Of a stretch of 64,000 bases of DNA, positions 18,205 through 27,125 are shown piece after piece. Below the pieces are notes generated by a model that worked only from the letters and a program-made list of their open reading frames with translations, did no database searches and was not told where the DNA came from. Position numbers and translations under genes: made by a program. Numbering within the stretch: position 1 is the stretch's first letter; each line of letters opens with the position of its first letter. The DNA comes from JAAELZ01 sp965223465 (lineage in GTDB: Bacteria; Pseudomonadota; Gammaproteobacteria; Arenicellales; Poriferihabitantaceae): assembly GCA_965223465.1 (NCBI GenBank), contig OZ245025.1:496001-560000 (forward strand), read 5' to 3'.

Positions 18205-18220
18205 TTTGACGGGTGTCAAA
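18205..18220. promoter_or_regulatory. FNR/CRP-type palindrome upstream of the hydrogenase operon
   Basis: TTTGAC GGGT GTCAAA is a perfect 6+4+6 inverted repeat in the 122-bp gap between hypC and the protease gene. Its TTGAC-N4-GTCAA core has the form of CRP/FNR-family sites (FNR consensus TTGAT-N4-ATCAA). It lies about 50 bp before the protease ATG, so it could control either direction. Confidence 0.45.
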
Positions 18221-18271
18221 GAAACAAAAATTGGAAGCGATACAATTCAAGGCATTGGGGGTTATCGACGT

Positions 18272-18802
18272 ATGCAACCGGGCAAAACCATCATTCTTGG
18301 CATTGGCAATACGCTGCTTGGCGATGAAGGTATTGGCATTCATGTGCTTGAGGCATTTCAGGAAAAATATCCTAGAATCAATGGGGTAGAGTATCTGGAT
18401 GGCGGGACGTTGAGTTTTTCCCTGGCCAGTTGGATTGAGCGTGCAGAGCAACTTATCGTGATTGATGCCGCTGAATTTAACCAGCCCGCTGGAACGGTTC
18501 GTTGCTTACACAATGAAGCAATGGATCAGTTTCTCGGCCAGCCCAAACGGAGTGTGCACGAGGTGAGCTTGCTCGATTTACTCGATATTGCACGCTTGAC
18601 AGAGTGTTTACCCAAAGAGCGCGTATTGCTTGGTATCCAGCCAGAGAAAATAGATTGGAGTGAGCAGCCCAGCCCTGTCGTGGCAAAAGCCATTCCTGTT
18701 GCAATCGCACAAATCGAAAACTGGCTGCGCGAATGGAGGCAACTGCCTGATGAGCGTCTGGTGCCTGCATCAAACCAAGATTTACGGGGGGCAACGGTAT
18801 GA
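18272..18802 (+). CDS. Hydrogenase maturation endopeptidase (HupD/HyaD family)
   Basis: Nickel-dependent protease that removes the C-terminal tail of the hydrogenase large subunit. The GIGNTLLGDEGIGIHVLE motif at the N-terminus holds the first nickel-ligand acid (Glu in GDEG), DGGTLSF follows, and VHEVSLLDLL holds the conserved His. ATG at 18272 is preferred over a TTG at 18206 because the family motif then begins about 8 residues in. The end overlaps the next gene by 4 bp (ATGA). It first-places the hydrogenase operon. Confidence 0.9.
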   Translation: MQPGKTIILGIGNTLLGDEGIGIHVLEAFQEKYPRINGVEYLDGGTLSFSLASWIERAEQLIVIDAAEFNQPAGTVRCLHNEAMDQFLGQPKRSVHEVSLLDLLDIARLTECLPKERVLLGIQPEKIDWSEQPSPVVAKAIPVAIAQIENWLREWRQLPDERLVPASNQDLRGATV

Positions 18803-19248
18803 ACAAGGCCGCCTCCAGCCTACCACAATTTGATATTCCCGTTAAAACCACGCAAGAATTTACCGGTAACGTTACCCCTTTGCTGCATCAGATTAAACAT
18901 GCACTGAATGCATTGATACAAAGTGGAGAAGCGACCACTATTGATATACATGCCATGCCTCTCGCACCGGGAGAGCTGGAACACATTGAAACAACACTGG
19001 GCGTGGGGGAAGTCAGTGTGGTGTTAAATGCTCTGGGGCACAGCAATATTATTGAAACGCAGTACCCCGGCGTATGGCTGATCAGTCACCAGAATACCGA
19101 AGGGGCACTCCTCGGAAAATTCATCGAAGTGGCCGTTATTCCGGACATTTTGTGTGCTCAAAAAAGCGATATTCAGGCTGGCCTTGAACAACTTAACCAA
19201 AAATTAACTGAATCGACCTCTACGGAGATAAATAATGAAGCCAATTAA
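18799..19248 (+). CDS. HupH/HyaF-type hydrogenase accessory protein, half-size
   Basis: At 149 residues it matches only the C-terminal HupH/HyaF-type domain: LGVGEVSVVLNALGHSNIIE followed by YPGVWLISHQNTEG. HupH/HyaF proteins help mature or insert cofactors into uptake-hydrogenase small subunits; full-length ones are about 280 residues and have two such units. The gene overlaps its upstream neighbour by 4 bp and the small-subunit gene by 14 bp, so it is tightly coupled to the hydrogenase. Confidence 0.7.
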   Translation: MNKAASSLPQFDIPVKTTQEFTGNVTPLLHQIKHALNALIQSGEATTIDIHAMPLAPGELEHIETTLGVGEVSVVLNALGHSNIIETQYPGVWLISHQNTEGALLGKFIEVAVIPDILCAQKSDIQAGLEQLNQKLTESTSTEINNEAN

Positions 19249-20377
19249 GCCCTTTATGGGTCTCAACCCAATAGACGATGATCAGGGGAGAAAGGGAGAA
19301 ACAGTCGGTGAAGCGTTGCATCGTCAGGGTGTAAGCCGGCGCGGGTTTTTGAAGTTTTGCGCAGCCACTGCGTCTTTGATGGCGCTACCGCCCACCATGG
19401 TTCCACGTATCGCCAAGGCGCTGGAGCAGGCACGTCGACCGTCGGTTATCTGGCTTTCGTTCCAGGAATGTACGGGTTGCACAGAATCGCTGACGCGGTC
19501 GCATGCGCCCACTATCGAGGGCCTTATTTTTGATGCCATTTCTTTAGATTATCATCACACCCTACAGGCCGCAGCCGGACACGGTGCAGAAACTGCACGC
19601 GAAGAATCGATGAAGGAGAATCACGGTAACTACGTGCTGGTGGTTGATGGCTCGATTCCGCTGGATAATCCAGGCTATTCAACTATTGCTGGCATCAGCA
19701 ATCTGGACATGCTCAAAGAAGCTGCAGAAGGCGCAGCAGCGATTATCTCCGTAGGCAGCTGTGCCGCTTTTGGTGGTATTCCACAGGCAAATCCAAATCC
19801 AACTGGTGCAGTTTCTGTTCAGGACATTATTACCGATAAGCCAGTAGTTAATGTTCCGGGTTGTCCACCGATTCCGACCGTTATTACGGGGGTGTTGGCG
19901 CATTTTCTGACGTTTGCATCACTGCCAGAGCTCGATCACCTCGGCAGGCCGGCGGTGTTTTATGGTCAGAGTATTCATGATCGTTGTTATCGCCGGCCAT
20001 TTTATGACAAAGGGCAGTTTGCCGAAACTTTCGATGATGAAGGTGCAAAAAAAGGCTGGTGCTTATTTAAGCTGGGATGCAAGGGCCCGACTACCTACAA
20101 CGCCTGCGCGGTTATCAAATGGAACGAAGGAACGAGTTTTCCGATCGAGGCAGGGCACCCTTGTCTGGGTTGTTCTGAACCGGATTTCTGGGATGCAGGC
20201 AGTTTTTATGAGGCGCTTTCTACCCCTACCGAGCGCATCTCACGAACCGGTATATACGCAGCAGCGGCTGGGGTGGCCGCCGGTGTGGCAGCGGGGGCGT
20301 TGAATCAACGGGCTAAAAATGCTGCATTGGGCAAGCATCAAGACACCACCCTTGACGACTTAACTCCTAAAAAATAG
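19235..20377 (+). CDS. hynS: Isp-type [NiFe] hydrogenase small subunit
   Basis: Electron-transfer subunit of an uptake hydrogenase. A twin-arginine signal (SRRGFLKF at residues 34-41) sends the folded heterodimer to the periplasm. Proximal [4Fe-4S] ligands are in ECTGCTES (C79, C82), SVGSCAAFGG and VPGCPPIP. The distal and medial clusters are served by the His/Cys residues from IHDRCYRR through CLGCSEPDFWD. An Ala/Gly-rich hydrophobic stretch near the end (YAAAAGVAAGVAAGALN) could be a short membrane contact. A GGAG ribosome site precedes the ATG. Followed by isp1, as in Thiocapsa hynS-isp1-isp2-hynL. Confidence 0.95.
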   Translation: MKPIKPFMGLNPIDDDQGRKGETVGEALHRQGVSRRGFLKFCAATASLMALPPTMVPRIAKALEQARRPSVIWLSFQECTGCTESLTRSHAPTIEGLIFDAISLDYHHTLQAAAGHGAETAREESMKENHGNYVLVVDGSIPLDNPGYSTIAGISNLDMLKEAAEGAAAIISVGSCAAFGGIPQANPNPTGAVSVQDIITDKPVVNVPGCPPIPTVITGVLAHFLTFASLPELDHLGRPAVFYGQSIHDRCYRRPFYDKGQFAETFDDEGAKKGWCLFKLGCKGPTTYNACAVIKWNEGTSFPIEAGHPCLGCSEPDFWDAGSFYEALSTPTERISRTGIYAAAAGVAAGVAAGALNQRAKNAALGKHQDTTLDDLTPKK

Positions 20378-20390
20378 ACGAGGCGCAAAG

Positions 20391-21050
20391 ATGACAGCTA
20401 CCGATTGGTTATTATGGGCACGCGGCCCAGCATTTGAGATTGCTACCGTCATATTGGTGATGGGTATGCTTATCCGTTTTATTGAAATGCTGATGTTGGG
20501 GCGTAAAGAAAACCTTGCTGAGGTCCGTGGTTCAGCGGTGCAAGGTGGTTTTCGCACGATTTTGATGCGCAATTTTCCGGTTGAGGGAACCATGCAACGT
20601 TCAATGTTCACCATTGTGGCCGGATATGTCTTCCACATCGGTCTGTTTGTGGTGATTTTCTTATTGGCGCCACATATAGCGGTTTTCAGCAAAGTTTTTG
20701 GTTTTGGCTGGCCATCACTGGCGACGACGATCGTCGATGCAGTTGCGGTGGTTACCATATTGGCATTGATCGCAGTACTGGTGCATCGGCTCAATAACAA
20801 GGTTCAGCGGTATTTGTCCGGGCCAATGGATTACGTGGTGTGGGCCTTAACTTTACTGCCACTGATTACCGGTTATATGGCTTTTCATCGTATCGGTTTG
20901 AGCGCAACCGCGTTGCTGGCGCTGCATATTATTAGCGTAGAGTTACTGATGGTTGCCTTTCCCTTTACCAAACTCAGTCATGCTTTTACCTTGTTTTTAG
21001 CGCGTTATTATAACGGTGCGGTTACTGGCACCAAGGGGATTACATCATGA
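20391..21050 (+). CDS. isp1: Isp1 membrane cytochrome b-like subunit
   Basis: Membrane protein of 219 residues with about five hydrophobic helices and several candidate haem-ligand histidines (for example VFHIGLF, HRLNN, AFHRIG, LALHII, KLSHAF). Related to the NarI/DsrM cytochrome b family. It probably carries electrons between the periplasmic hydrogenase and the cytoplasmic Isp2 or the quinone pool. It sits 13 bp after the small-subunit gene with a GAGG ribosome site, and overlaps isp2 by 4 bp. Confidence 0.88.
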   Translation: MTATDWLLWARGPAFEIATVILVMGMLIRFIEMLMLGRKENLAEVRGSAVQGGFRTILMRNFPVEGTMQRSMFTIVAGYVFHIGLFVVIFLLAPHIAVFSKVFGFGWPSLATTIVDAVAVVTILALIAVLVHRLNNKVQRYLSGPMDYVVWALTLLPLITGYMAFHRIGLSATALLALHIISVELLMVAFPFTKLSHAFTLFLARYYNGAVTGTKGITS

Positions 21051-22342
21051 GTCAAGTCAATACTGCTGCCCAGCGTGCCACTCAGGTTCTAAAGGAACAA
21101 ATTGACGCACCAACCGCCGCATTTTTCAGCAGTTGTGTGCATTGCGGAATGTGCGCAGACGCATGTTTGTTTTATACCGAAACGGGTGATCCCAAATACA
21201 CGCCCATACACAAACTAGAACCCATGCGTAAAGTATGGCAACAGGAATATACCGTGACGGGACGGCTGCTCAAGTTGTTGGGCTTAAGTAAGCCGATTAG
21301 CGATGAAGAGCTTACTGCATGGGAAGAATTGGTGTATGACAGCTGCACTATGTGCGGGCGGTGTTCGATGGTATGTCCAGTGGGTAACGATATCGCCTAC
21401 ATGATTCGTAAAATGCGCGAAGGTATGGCCGCCAGCGGTCACGCGCCCGAGGGTCTGATTGGCGCGACCCGGCGTGCAGTAGAAATTGGTAGCCCCATGG
21501 GGGTAAAGCTGCCAGCCTTACAGGCACAGATTCGCCATCTTGAAGAAGATACCGGTTTGTCCATACCGGTTGATGTGGAAGGGGTGGAATATCTGTGCAT
21601 GCTGTCATCGATGGAAATTATGAATTTTCCCGAATATATTGGCGCGATTGCCAAGATTTTCAAACACGCAGGTGTGAGCTGGACGATTTCCAGTGAAGCG
21701 TTTGAAGCCACCAACAGCGGTATTCAGATCGGCGTATCTGAAATCGCCGCACAATTGGTACAGCGCATCGTGGACGCAGCGGAAAAACTCAAGGTGAAAA
21801 CGGTCATTAGCCCAGAATGCGGTCACGCCTATACCGCGCTGCGCTGGGAAGGCCCCAACCTGGTGGGGAGACACTTTAGTTTTAAAGTCAAGCACATCCT
21901 TGAAGTGCTGGACGAATTGCGCGCGGCGGGCAAAATTAAAACCAGTGGCGACAAATTAAGTGACAAGGTGACTTATCACGATCCGTGCCAGATCGGTCGT
22001 CGAGGTGGCGTGCTAGAGCAACCGCGCAGGCTGATTGATGAATTCGCCACAGATTTTGTTGAAATGCCCGATGCTGGCGCGATGAACTGGTGTTGTGGCG
22101 CGGGTGGTGGGGTCAGCTCGAATGAACGGGCCGAAGAATTACGCATCAAAGTATTTCAGCGTAAAAAAGACCAGATAGATACGGTTAGCCCGGATGCCTT
22201 GATATCAGCGTGCTCGAATTGTCGTATTCATATAGAAGAAGGGCTGGAAGAATATAACATGGAGCTGCCCGTCTTAAGCCTGACAGAATCGCTGGCTGAA
22301 CATTTAGATGAACCTGTGGAGGCCGATCGTGACGAAAATTAA
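21047..22342 (+). CDS. isp2: Isp2 heterodisulfide-reductase-like Fe-S subunit
   Basis: Cytoplasmic iron-sulfur protein related to HdrD and DsrK. Two [4Fe-4S] motifs lie in the N-terminal third (CVHCGMCADAC, CTMCGRCSMVC), followed by two Cys-rich CCG-type domains, the second with WCCGAGGG near residue 350. Isp2 with Isp1 defines the group 1e [NiFe] hydrogenases found in purple sulfur bacteria, where they link hydrogen to sulfur metabolism or the quinone pool. Its start overlaps the isp1 stop (ATGA). Confidence 0.92.
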   Translation: MSQVNTAAQRATQVLKEQIDAPTAAFFSSCVHCGMCADACLFYTETGDPKYTPIHKLEPMRKVWQQEYTVTGRLLKLLGLSKPISDEELTAWEELVYDSCTMCGRCSMVCPVGNDIAYMIRKMREGMAASGHAPEGLIGATRRAVEIGSPMGVKLPALQAQIRHLEEDTGLSIPVDVEGVEYLCMLSSMEIMNFPEYIGAIAKIFKHAGVSWTISSEAFEATNSGIQIGVSEIAAQLVQRIVDAAEKLKVKTVISPECGHAYTALRWEGPNLVGRHFSFKVKHILEVLDELRAAGKIKTSGDKLSDKVTYHDPCQIGRRGGVLEQPRRLIDEFATDFVEMPDAGAMNWCCGAGGGVSSNERAEELRIKVFQRKKDQIDTVSPDALISACSNCRIHIEEGLEEYNMELPVLSLTESLAEHLDEPVEADRDEN

Positions 22343-22793
22343 TAACGAAACGCAATTTAAAACTGCGATTCATGCGCTCGATAGTGACGCGCAACGCGAG
22401 CTGGCGGCACGTTTTACTGAGCATGTGCTCGATTTGACAGATGATGGTCGAATAGCCAATGGAGTGGGTGTGGCTTCTAACCCGCAGGCGACCGACGGTG
22501 AGTTGGCTGCCAGCTTTAAAATCATAAAGGCAGCGACCATTGAAAGCCATACGCGTTGCGGCACGGAAGGAGACTGGCAGGCCCAGGCGGCTTATTTTGT
22601 CGCGCGCGCCTGCGAGGCAGCGTTGATGCCCGCAGGCTATAAAAAATCTGGGCCAGCCATACAGGCTGCCACCTCTGCGTGCATGGCACGAACTGCTTTT
22701 TCGATTGATAGCGATGAAGATGAAGTATTCAGCGAACGTCAGGCACAGTATCAGATTCTTAGTAATTTCTTGAGCCAGCGAGGTTTGTCATGA
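22329..22793 (+). CDS. Unknown protein encoded between isp2 and the hydrogenase large subunit
   Basis: Not recognised. Soluble, about 154 residues, helical and Ala-rich, with three cysteines (THTRCGTEG-like region, ARACEAA, TSACMAR) and no signal peptide. An ATG at 22308 is possible, but GTG at 22329 has an ideal GGAGG (22318-22322) six bases ahead and is preferred. It overlaps hynL by 4 bp, so it is made with the hydrogenase. In the classical hynS-isp1-isp2-hynL order isp2 is followed directly by hynL. A maturation or assembly role is inference. Confidence 0.75.
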   Translation: MTKINNETQFKTAIHALDSDAQRELAARFTEHVLDLTDDGRIANGVGVASNPQATDGELAASFKIIKAATIESHTRCGTEGDWQAQAAYFVARACEAALMPAGYKKSGPAIQAATSACMARTAFSIDSDEDEVFSERQAQYQILSNFLSQRGLS

Positions 22794-24511
22794 GTAAGCG
22801 TGTTGTTGTCGACCCAATCACCCGTATCGAGGGACATCTGCGCATCGAAGCGCAAATGGAAGGCGATCAAATTGCCCAGGCCTATTCAGCCGGTACTATG
22901 GTGCGTGGTATTGAGACCATTCTGAAAGGGCGCGATCCGCGCGATGCCTGGGCATTTGCGCAACGTATTTGTGGCGTATGCACCCTGGTACACGGACTTG
23001 CTTCGGTGCGTTCGGTGGAAAATGCGCTCAATTACCCGATTCCGCCCAATGCGCAGCTGATTCGTAATTTAATGATTGGTGCGCAGTATGTGCATGATCA
23101 TGTGATGCATTTTTATCACCTGCACGCACTGGATTGGGTGGATGTGGTCTCAGCGCTGGAGGCGGATCCAAAAGCAACTTCCAAGCTGGCGCAATCAATC
23201 AGCAGTTATCCCAAATCTTCGCCCGGCTACTTTACGGATATGAAGAAAAAACTGAAAGGCTTCGTGGAATCGGGCCAGTTGGGGATATTTGCCAAGGCTT
23301 ATTGGGGGCATCCGGCCTATAAATTGCCAGCAGAAGCCAATTTAATGGCTGTTTCACACTATTTAGAAGCCTTGTCTTGGCAGCGTGATGTGGCTAAATT
23401 GCACGCTATTTTTGGCGGTAAAAATCCGCATCCTAATTTTGTGGTGGGTGGCGTACCCAGCCCGATTGATTTGAATTCAGATTCGGCGATCAATGCAAAA
23501 CGTTTGGCGCAGGTGCAGGAAATTATTCAGCAAATGCAAATCTTTGTGGATCAGATTTATGTGCCGGATACGCTGGCGATTGCAGGATTTTACAAAGATT
23601 GGGGTAGCCGTGGCGAAGGGCTGGGTAATTTCATGACTTATGGTGATTTCCCTGAGAAAGGCATGGATGATCCCACCAGCTATCTTATTCCGAGTGGTGT
23701 CATACTTAATCGTGATCTTTCTACCATCCATGATCTGGATATGCACGCTGCTGACCAGATCCAAGAGTACGTTGCACACTCCTGGTATGATTACAGTGGC
23801 GGAAAAGATACCGGTCTGCACCCCTATGACGGTGAAACCACGCTTAATTACACAGGTCCGACCCCACCGTATGAGCAACTGGATGTTGAGCAATCCTACT
23901 CCTGGTTAAAGTCACCGCGCTGGAAAGGACATTCGATGGAAGTCGGTCCGCTGGCCCGCGTATTAATGCTGTATGCCAAGGGTCATGCGCAGACTCAGGA
24001 ACTGGTGAATCTTACTTTGAATACACTGGATATCCCAGTTGAAGCCTTATTCTCAACCCTGGGTAGAACTGCTGCGCGTACGCTGGAAACTAAAATCATC
24101 GCCGATAATATGCAAACCTGGTATGACAATCTGGTGGCCAACATCAAGGCAGGGGATACCAAAACCTTCAACGAAACCCAGTGGGATCCTTCAGATTGGC
24201 CGTCTGAAGCACGCGGTGTAGGTATTATGGAGGCGCCACGTGGTGGTTTAGCGCACTATATCGTGATTAAAGGTGGAAAAATCGATAATTATCAAGCGGT
24301 TGTGCCAAGTACCTGGAATGCAGGTCCGCGCGATCCATCAGGCGTACCTGGGGCCTATGAAGCTGCGCTGGAGGATAATCATACCTTATATGATAGCCAT
24401 CAGCCGATCGAAATCTTGCGTACCATTCACAGTTTTGACCCCTGTATTGCCTGTGCGGTGCACGTGACGGATCCGGATGGGGAGGAACTGGTCAAGGTAA
24501 AAATCACATAA
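22790..24511 (+). CDS. hynL: Isp-type [NiFe] hydrogenase large subunit
   Basis: Catalytic subunit that oxidises H2 at the NiFe site. The N-terminal L1 motif RICGVC supplies C61 and C64; the C-terminal L2 motif DPCIACAVH supplies C552 and C555. The maturation protease is expected to cut after H558 and release a 15-residue tail (VTDPDGEELVKVKIT). Length 573 is usual. The gene is split from the small subunit by isp1, isp2 and one unknown gene, all in one overlapping operon. Confidence 0.97.
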   Translation: MSKRVVVDPITRIEGHLRIEAQMEGDQIAQAYSAGTMVRGIETILKGRDPRDAWAFAQRICGVCTLVHGLASVRSVENALNYPIPPNAQLIRNLMIGAQYVHDHVMHFYHLHALDWVDVVSALEADPKATSKLAQSISSYPKSSPGYFTDMKKKLKGFVESGQLGIFAKAYWGHPAYKLPAEANLMAVSHYLEALSWQRDVAKLHAIFGGKNPHPNFVVGGVPSPIDLNSDSAINAKRLAQVQEIIQQMQIFVDQIYVPDTLAIAGFYKDWGSRGEGLGNFMTYGDFPEKGMDDPTSYLIPSGVILNRDLSTIHDLDMHAADQIQEYVAHSWYDYSGGKDTGLHPYDGETTLNYTGPTPPYEQLDVEQSYSWLKSPRWKGHSMEVGPLARVLMLYAKGHAQTQELVNLTLNTLDIPVEALFSTLGRTAARTLETKIIADNMQTWYDNLVANIKAGDTKTFNETQWDPSDWPSEARGVGIMEAPRGGLAHYIVIKGGKIDNYQAVVPSTWNAGPRDPSGVPGAYEAALEDNHTLYDSHQPIEILRTIHSFDPCIACAVHVTDPDGEELVKVKIT

Positions 24512-24735
24512 TGAGTTTCAAAATGCAAAAATTAAATCCTATATATAAACGATTAAGAGCGATCCCGGTTTTTACGCTGGTATTGACTGCTACATCCGTA
24601 TCGGCGCATAGCGGCCATAGCCACGCCCAGCATGATATGCTAACTGGTCTAATACACGCGCTCACCACGCATCCAGTACTCTGGGCAGGGTTTGGTATTG
24701 CATTTATTGTCTTGATACGCGCACTAAGCGAGTAG
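24511..24735 (+). CDS. Small His-containing membrane protein at the end of the hydrogenase operon
   Basis: 74 residues, starting inside the hynL stop codon (TAATG). An N-terminal signal-like helix ends at VSAHSG, then a His cluster (HSGHSHAQHD) that would lie in the periplasm, then one membrane helix (VLWAGFGIAFIVLIRAL). The layout resembles the metal-binding N-terminus and first helix of HupE/UreJ nickel permeases, but the rest of such a protein is missing. A role in nickel handling is inference from the His cluster and location. Confidence 0.65.
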   Translation: MSFKMQKLNPIYKRLRAIPVFTLVLTATSVSAHSGHSHAQHDMLTGLIHALTTHPVLWAGFGIAFIVLIRALSE

Positions 24736-24882
24736 CGAGAAAGCTCAACCCGAATGATCGCACGCTTGATTGAGTAAAATCAAGGCGCATGCCTGTCCAG
24801 CGAATAGAATACTGCCTCTTTATACCAATATCGTGGCTGATCGGTTAGAGTTGCGATTTCTCTGTCAATCTAGATAAACACT

Positions 24883-25416
24883 ATGGCGCACGAACAAACA
24901 GGTCCGATTGAATTTATTCCACTGAATATTGCCGTGATGACGGTTTCTGATTCGCGCACCGAAGACACCGACACTGCTGGCAAGTTACTGGTGGATCGGC
25001 TGACCGATGCAGGGCACCAGTTGGCAAAAAAGCAAATCGTGGTAGACGATCGCTATCAGATTCGCGCGACACTTTCAGACTGGATCGCAAACCCAGATAT
25101 TCACGCAGTCATTATTACCGGTGGGACTGGTTTGACCGGCAGGGATATTACCCCCGAAGCGGTCAAGCCCCTGTTTGACAAAGAAATAGAAGGGTTTGGA
25201 GAACTATTCCGTTATTTGTCTTACCAAAAAATCAGCACCTCATCTCTACAGTCTCGTGCCGTCAGTGGGCTGGCAAATGGTACCCCCATTTTTTGTTTAC
25301 CAGGTTCTCCTGGAGCGTGTAAGGATGGTTGGGATGGCATTATTGTGCATCAATTGGATCGAAGGCACCGCCCCTGTAATTTGGTCGAGATGATGCCTCG
25401 ATTTTTAGAGACATAG
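24883..25416 (+). CDS. moaB: Molybdenum cofactor biosynthesis protein MoaB
   Basis: MoaB/Mog family adenylyltransferase-like protein that acts on molybdopterin. The N-terminal NIAVMTVSDSRTEDTDTAG and the central TGGTGLTGRDITPEA motifs are intact, as is GSPGACKDGWDGI in the C-terminal half. It lies 147 bp after the hydrogenase operon and starts a run of molybdenum-cofactor genes that can serve the molybdoenzyme near 35 kb. Confidence 0.93.
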   Translation: MAHEQTGPIEFIPLNIAVMTVSDSRTEDTDTAGKLLVDRLTDAGHQLAKKQIVVDDRYQIRATLSDWIANPDIHAVIITGGTGLTGRDITPEAVKPLFDKEIEGFGELFRYLSYQKISTSSLQSRAVSGLANGTPIFCLPGSPGACKDGWDGIIVHQLDRRHRPCNLVEMMPRFLET

Positions 25417-25599
25417 CCTAGCATCAAGACTGCTCACTGGGCGTTATTTCCGAATCTGCCTATCCGTTTTTTAGGCAACGAGCTTGATGCGGAATATACG
25501 CTGGCACCGATGGTATTTTGTGATTATCATATTATTTACATTAAAAATAGTAGGTAATCAATTGATTTAAATAATTTAAACGATTTCAGAGAGAAAAAT

Positions 25600-26841
25600 A
25601 TGAGTGCTTGTGGATGTGATTCAGTCAAGGGGAAGCTGACCCCTTACTTCGAAGCGCTGGATAATTTAATAAACGCAGCCGTACCCGTACGAGAAACCGA
25701 GCGTGTCGCTGTAATGGAGGGTTTGCAGCGAGTGCTGGCCTCACCATTAACCTCTACGGTGAATGTTCCGCCTGCTGATAACAGTGCTATGGATGGCTAT
25801 GCGGTCAATAGCAAAGACGTATCAGTAGGGGGTGAAATACGCCTGCCCATCAGCCAGCGCATCCCCGCAGGGCAGGTCGGCGCTTCTTTACGGAGCGGAA
25901 CGGCTGCCAGAATTTTCACCGGCGCACCCATTCCGGAGGGTGCGGATGTCGTGATTATGCAAGAGCACGTAAAAACGGATGGTAACGACATTGTTTTTAC
26001 AGGACCATACGAACCGAATACCAATATTCGCTTTACTGCGGAAGATATCGCAGTGGGCGATAACATTCTTAAGGCGGGTATGCGTTTACGTGCACAGGAA
26101 TTGGGGGTTGCGGCGTCGATTGGCTATTCTGAGTTGGACGTGTTTAGGCGCGTTAAAGTAGGTGTGTTTTTTACCGGCGATGAATTGATAGAGCCCGGGC
26201 AGGATCTTGGGCCTGGGCAGATATATGATTCGAATCGATATACCATTGTTGGACTGCTCAAAACTCTAGGTTGCGAGATCATTGATTTGGGCATCGTTGA
26301 GGACACACTCGACGCGACTAAAGCAGCATTGCAAACGGCTGCTGAGCAAGCAGATCTGGTGATTACGAGTGGTGGGGTATCAGTTGGCGAAGAGGACTAT
26401 GTTCGTATAGCGGTTGAAGCGCTGGGTAAGCTGGATATGTGGCGAGTCAAAATCAAACCGGGTAAGCCGCTGGCGTTTGGCGAGGTCTGCGATACCCCAT
26501 TTCTGGGCTTACCAGGTAATCCGGTCGCTGTTTTTGTTACTTTTTGCTTGTTCGTTAGCCCGTACATAAAACGTATGCAGGGAGTGGTAACGCCGGTTGC
26601 ACATTCCGTTCCAGTCAGCGCAGATTTTAACTGGACGGCGGGTAAACGTAGAGAATTCGTGCGTGCGCGTTTAGTAAAAAATGAGCAAGGGCAAACCGCC
26701 GTTCAAATTTACCACCATCAAGGCTCCGGCGTCCTCGCTTCGACTTCATGGTCGGATGGTCTGGTGATGATTCCAGAAGGGATCGCAGTTTCCCCAGGAG
26801 ATTTGGTAGACTATACGGCTTATTCGAGTTTATTAGCCTAG
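25600..26841 (+). CDS. moeA: Molybdopterin molybdenumtransferase MoeA
   Basis: Inserts molybdate into adenylated molybdopterin. Domain order follows MoeA: PADNSAMDGYAV near residue 50, IFTGAPIPEGADVVIMQE, the FTGDELIEPG segment, SGGVSVGEEDYV and the LPGNPVAVFVTF loop near the end. A CGCDS stretch precedes the usual start of homology. Directly upstream (25556-25567) is the short palindrome AATCAATTGATT. It runs into moaD after a 15-bp gap. Confidence 0.95.
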   Translation: MSACGCDSVKGKLTPYFEALDNLINAAVPVRETERVAVMEGLQRVLASPLTSTVNVPPADNSAMDGYAVNSKDVSVGGEIRLPISQRIPAGQVGASLRSGTAARIFTGAPIPEGADVVIMQEHVKTDGNDIVFTGPYEPNTNIRFTAEDIAVGDNILKAGMRLRAQELGVAASIGYSELDVFRRVKVGVFFTGDELIEPGQDLGPGQIYDSNRYTIVGLLKTLGCEIIDLGIVEDTLDATKAALQTAAEQADLVITSGGVSVGEEDYVRIAVEALGKLDMWRVKIKPGKPLAFGEVCDTPFLGLPGNPVAVFVTFCLFVSPYIKRMQGVVTPVAHSVPVSADFNWTAGKRREFVRARLVKNEQGQTAVQIYHHQGSGVLASTSWSDGLVMIPEGIAVSPGDLVDYTAYSSLLA

Positions 26842-26856
26842 CCGCTAGCATCCACA

Positions 26857-27111
26857 ATGATAAAGGTCATGTATTTTGCCAGTCTGCGCGAGCAGTTAAA
26901 CCAAGAAAGCGAACAAATAGAATTGCCTGATGAGGTGCAAACCGTGGGAGATTTGCGTAAAAACCTGGCTAAGCGTGGTGCACATTGGGCCAGCGCGTTT
27001 GATGATCAAGCGCTGGTGATGATGTCGGTCAATCACACCATGTCAAATAACGATACCGCTATATCAGATGGCGATGAAATCGCTTTTTTCCCTCCGGTAA
27101 CGGGCGGTTAG
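26857..27111 (+). CDS. moaD: Molybdopterin synthase small subunit MoaD
   Basis: Ubiquitin-like sulfur carrier of 84 residues ending in VTGG; the terminal Gly-Gly is the site of thiocarboxylation. IKVMYFASLREQL at the N-terminus is typical. It forms molybdopterin synthase with the MoaE encoded 14 bp downstream. Confidence 0.95.
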   Translation: MIKVMYFASLREQLNQESEQIELPDEVQTVGDLRKNLAKRGAHWASAFDDQALVMMSVNHTMSNNDTAISDGDEIAFFPPVTGG

Positions 27112-27125
27112 GGTGAGGCACTAAC

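Noticed and set aside
22308..22328. ATG start at 22308 for the gene between isp2 and hynL
   Set aside because: It overlaps isp2 by 35 bp without a ribosome site; GTG 22329 has GGAGG six bases upstream.
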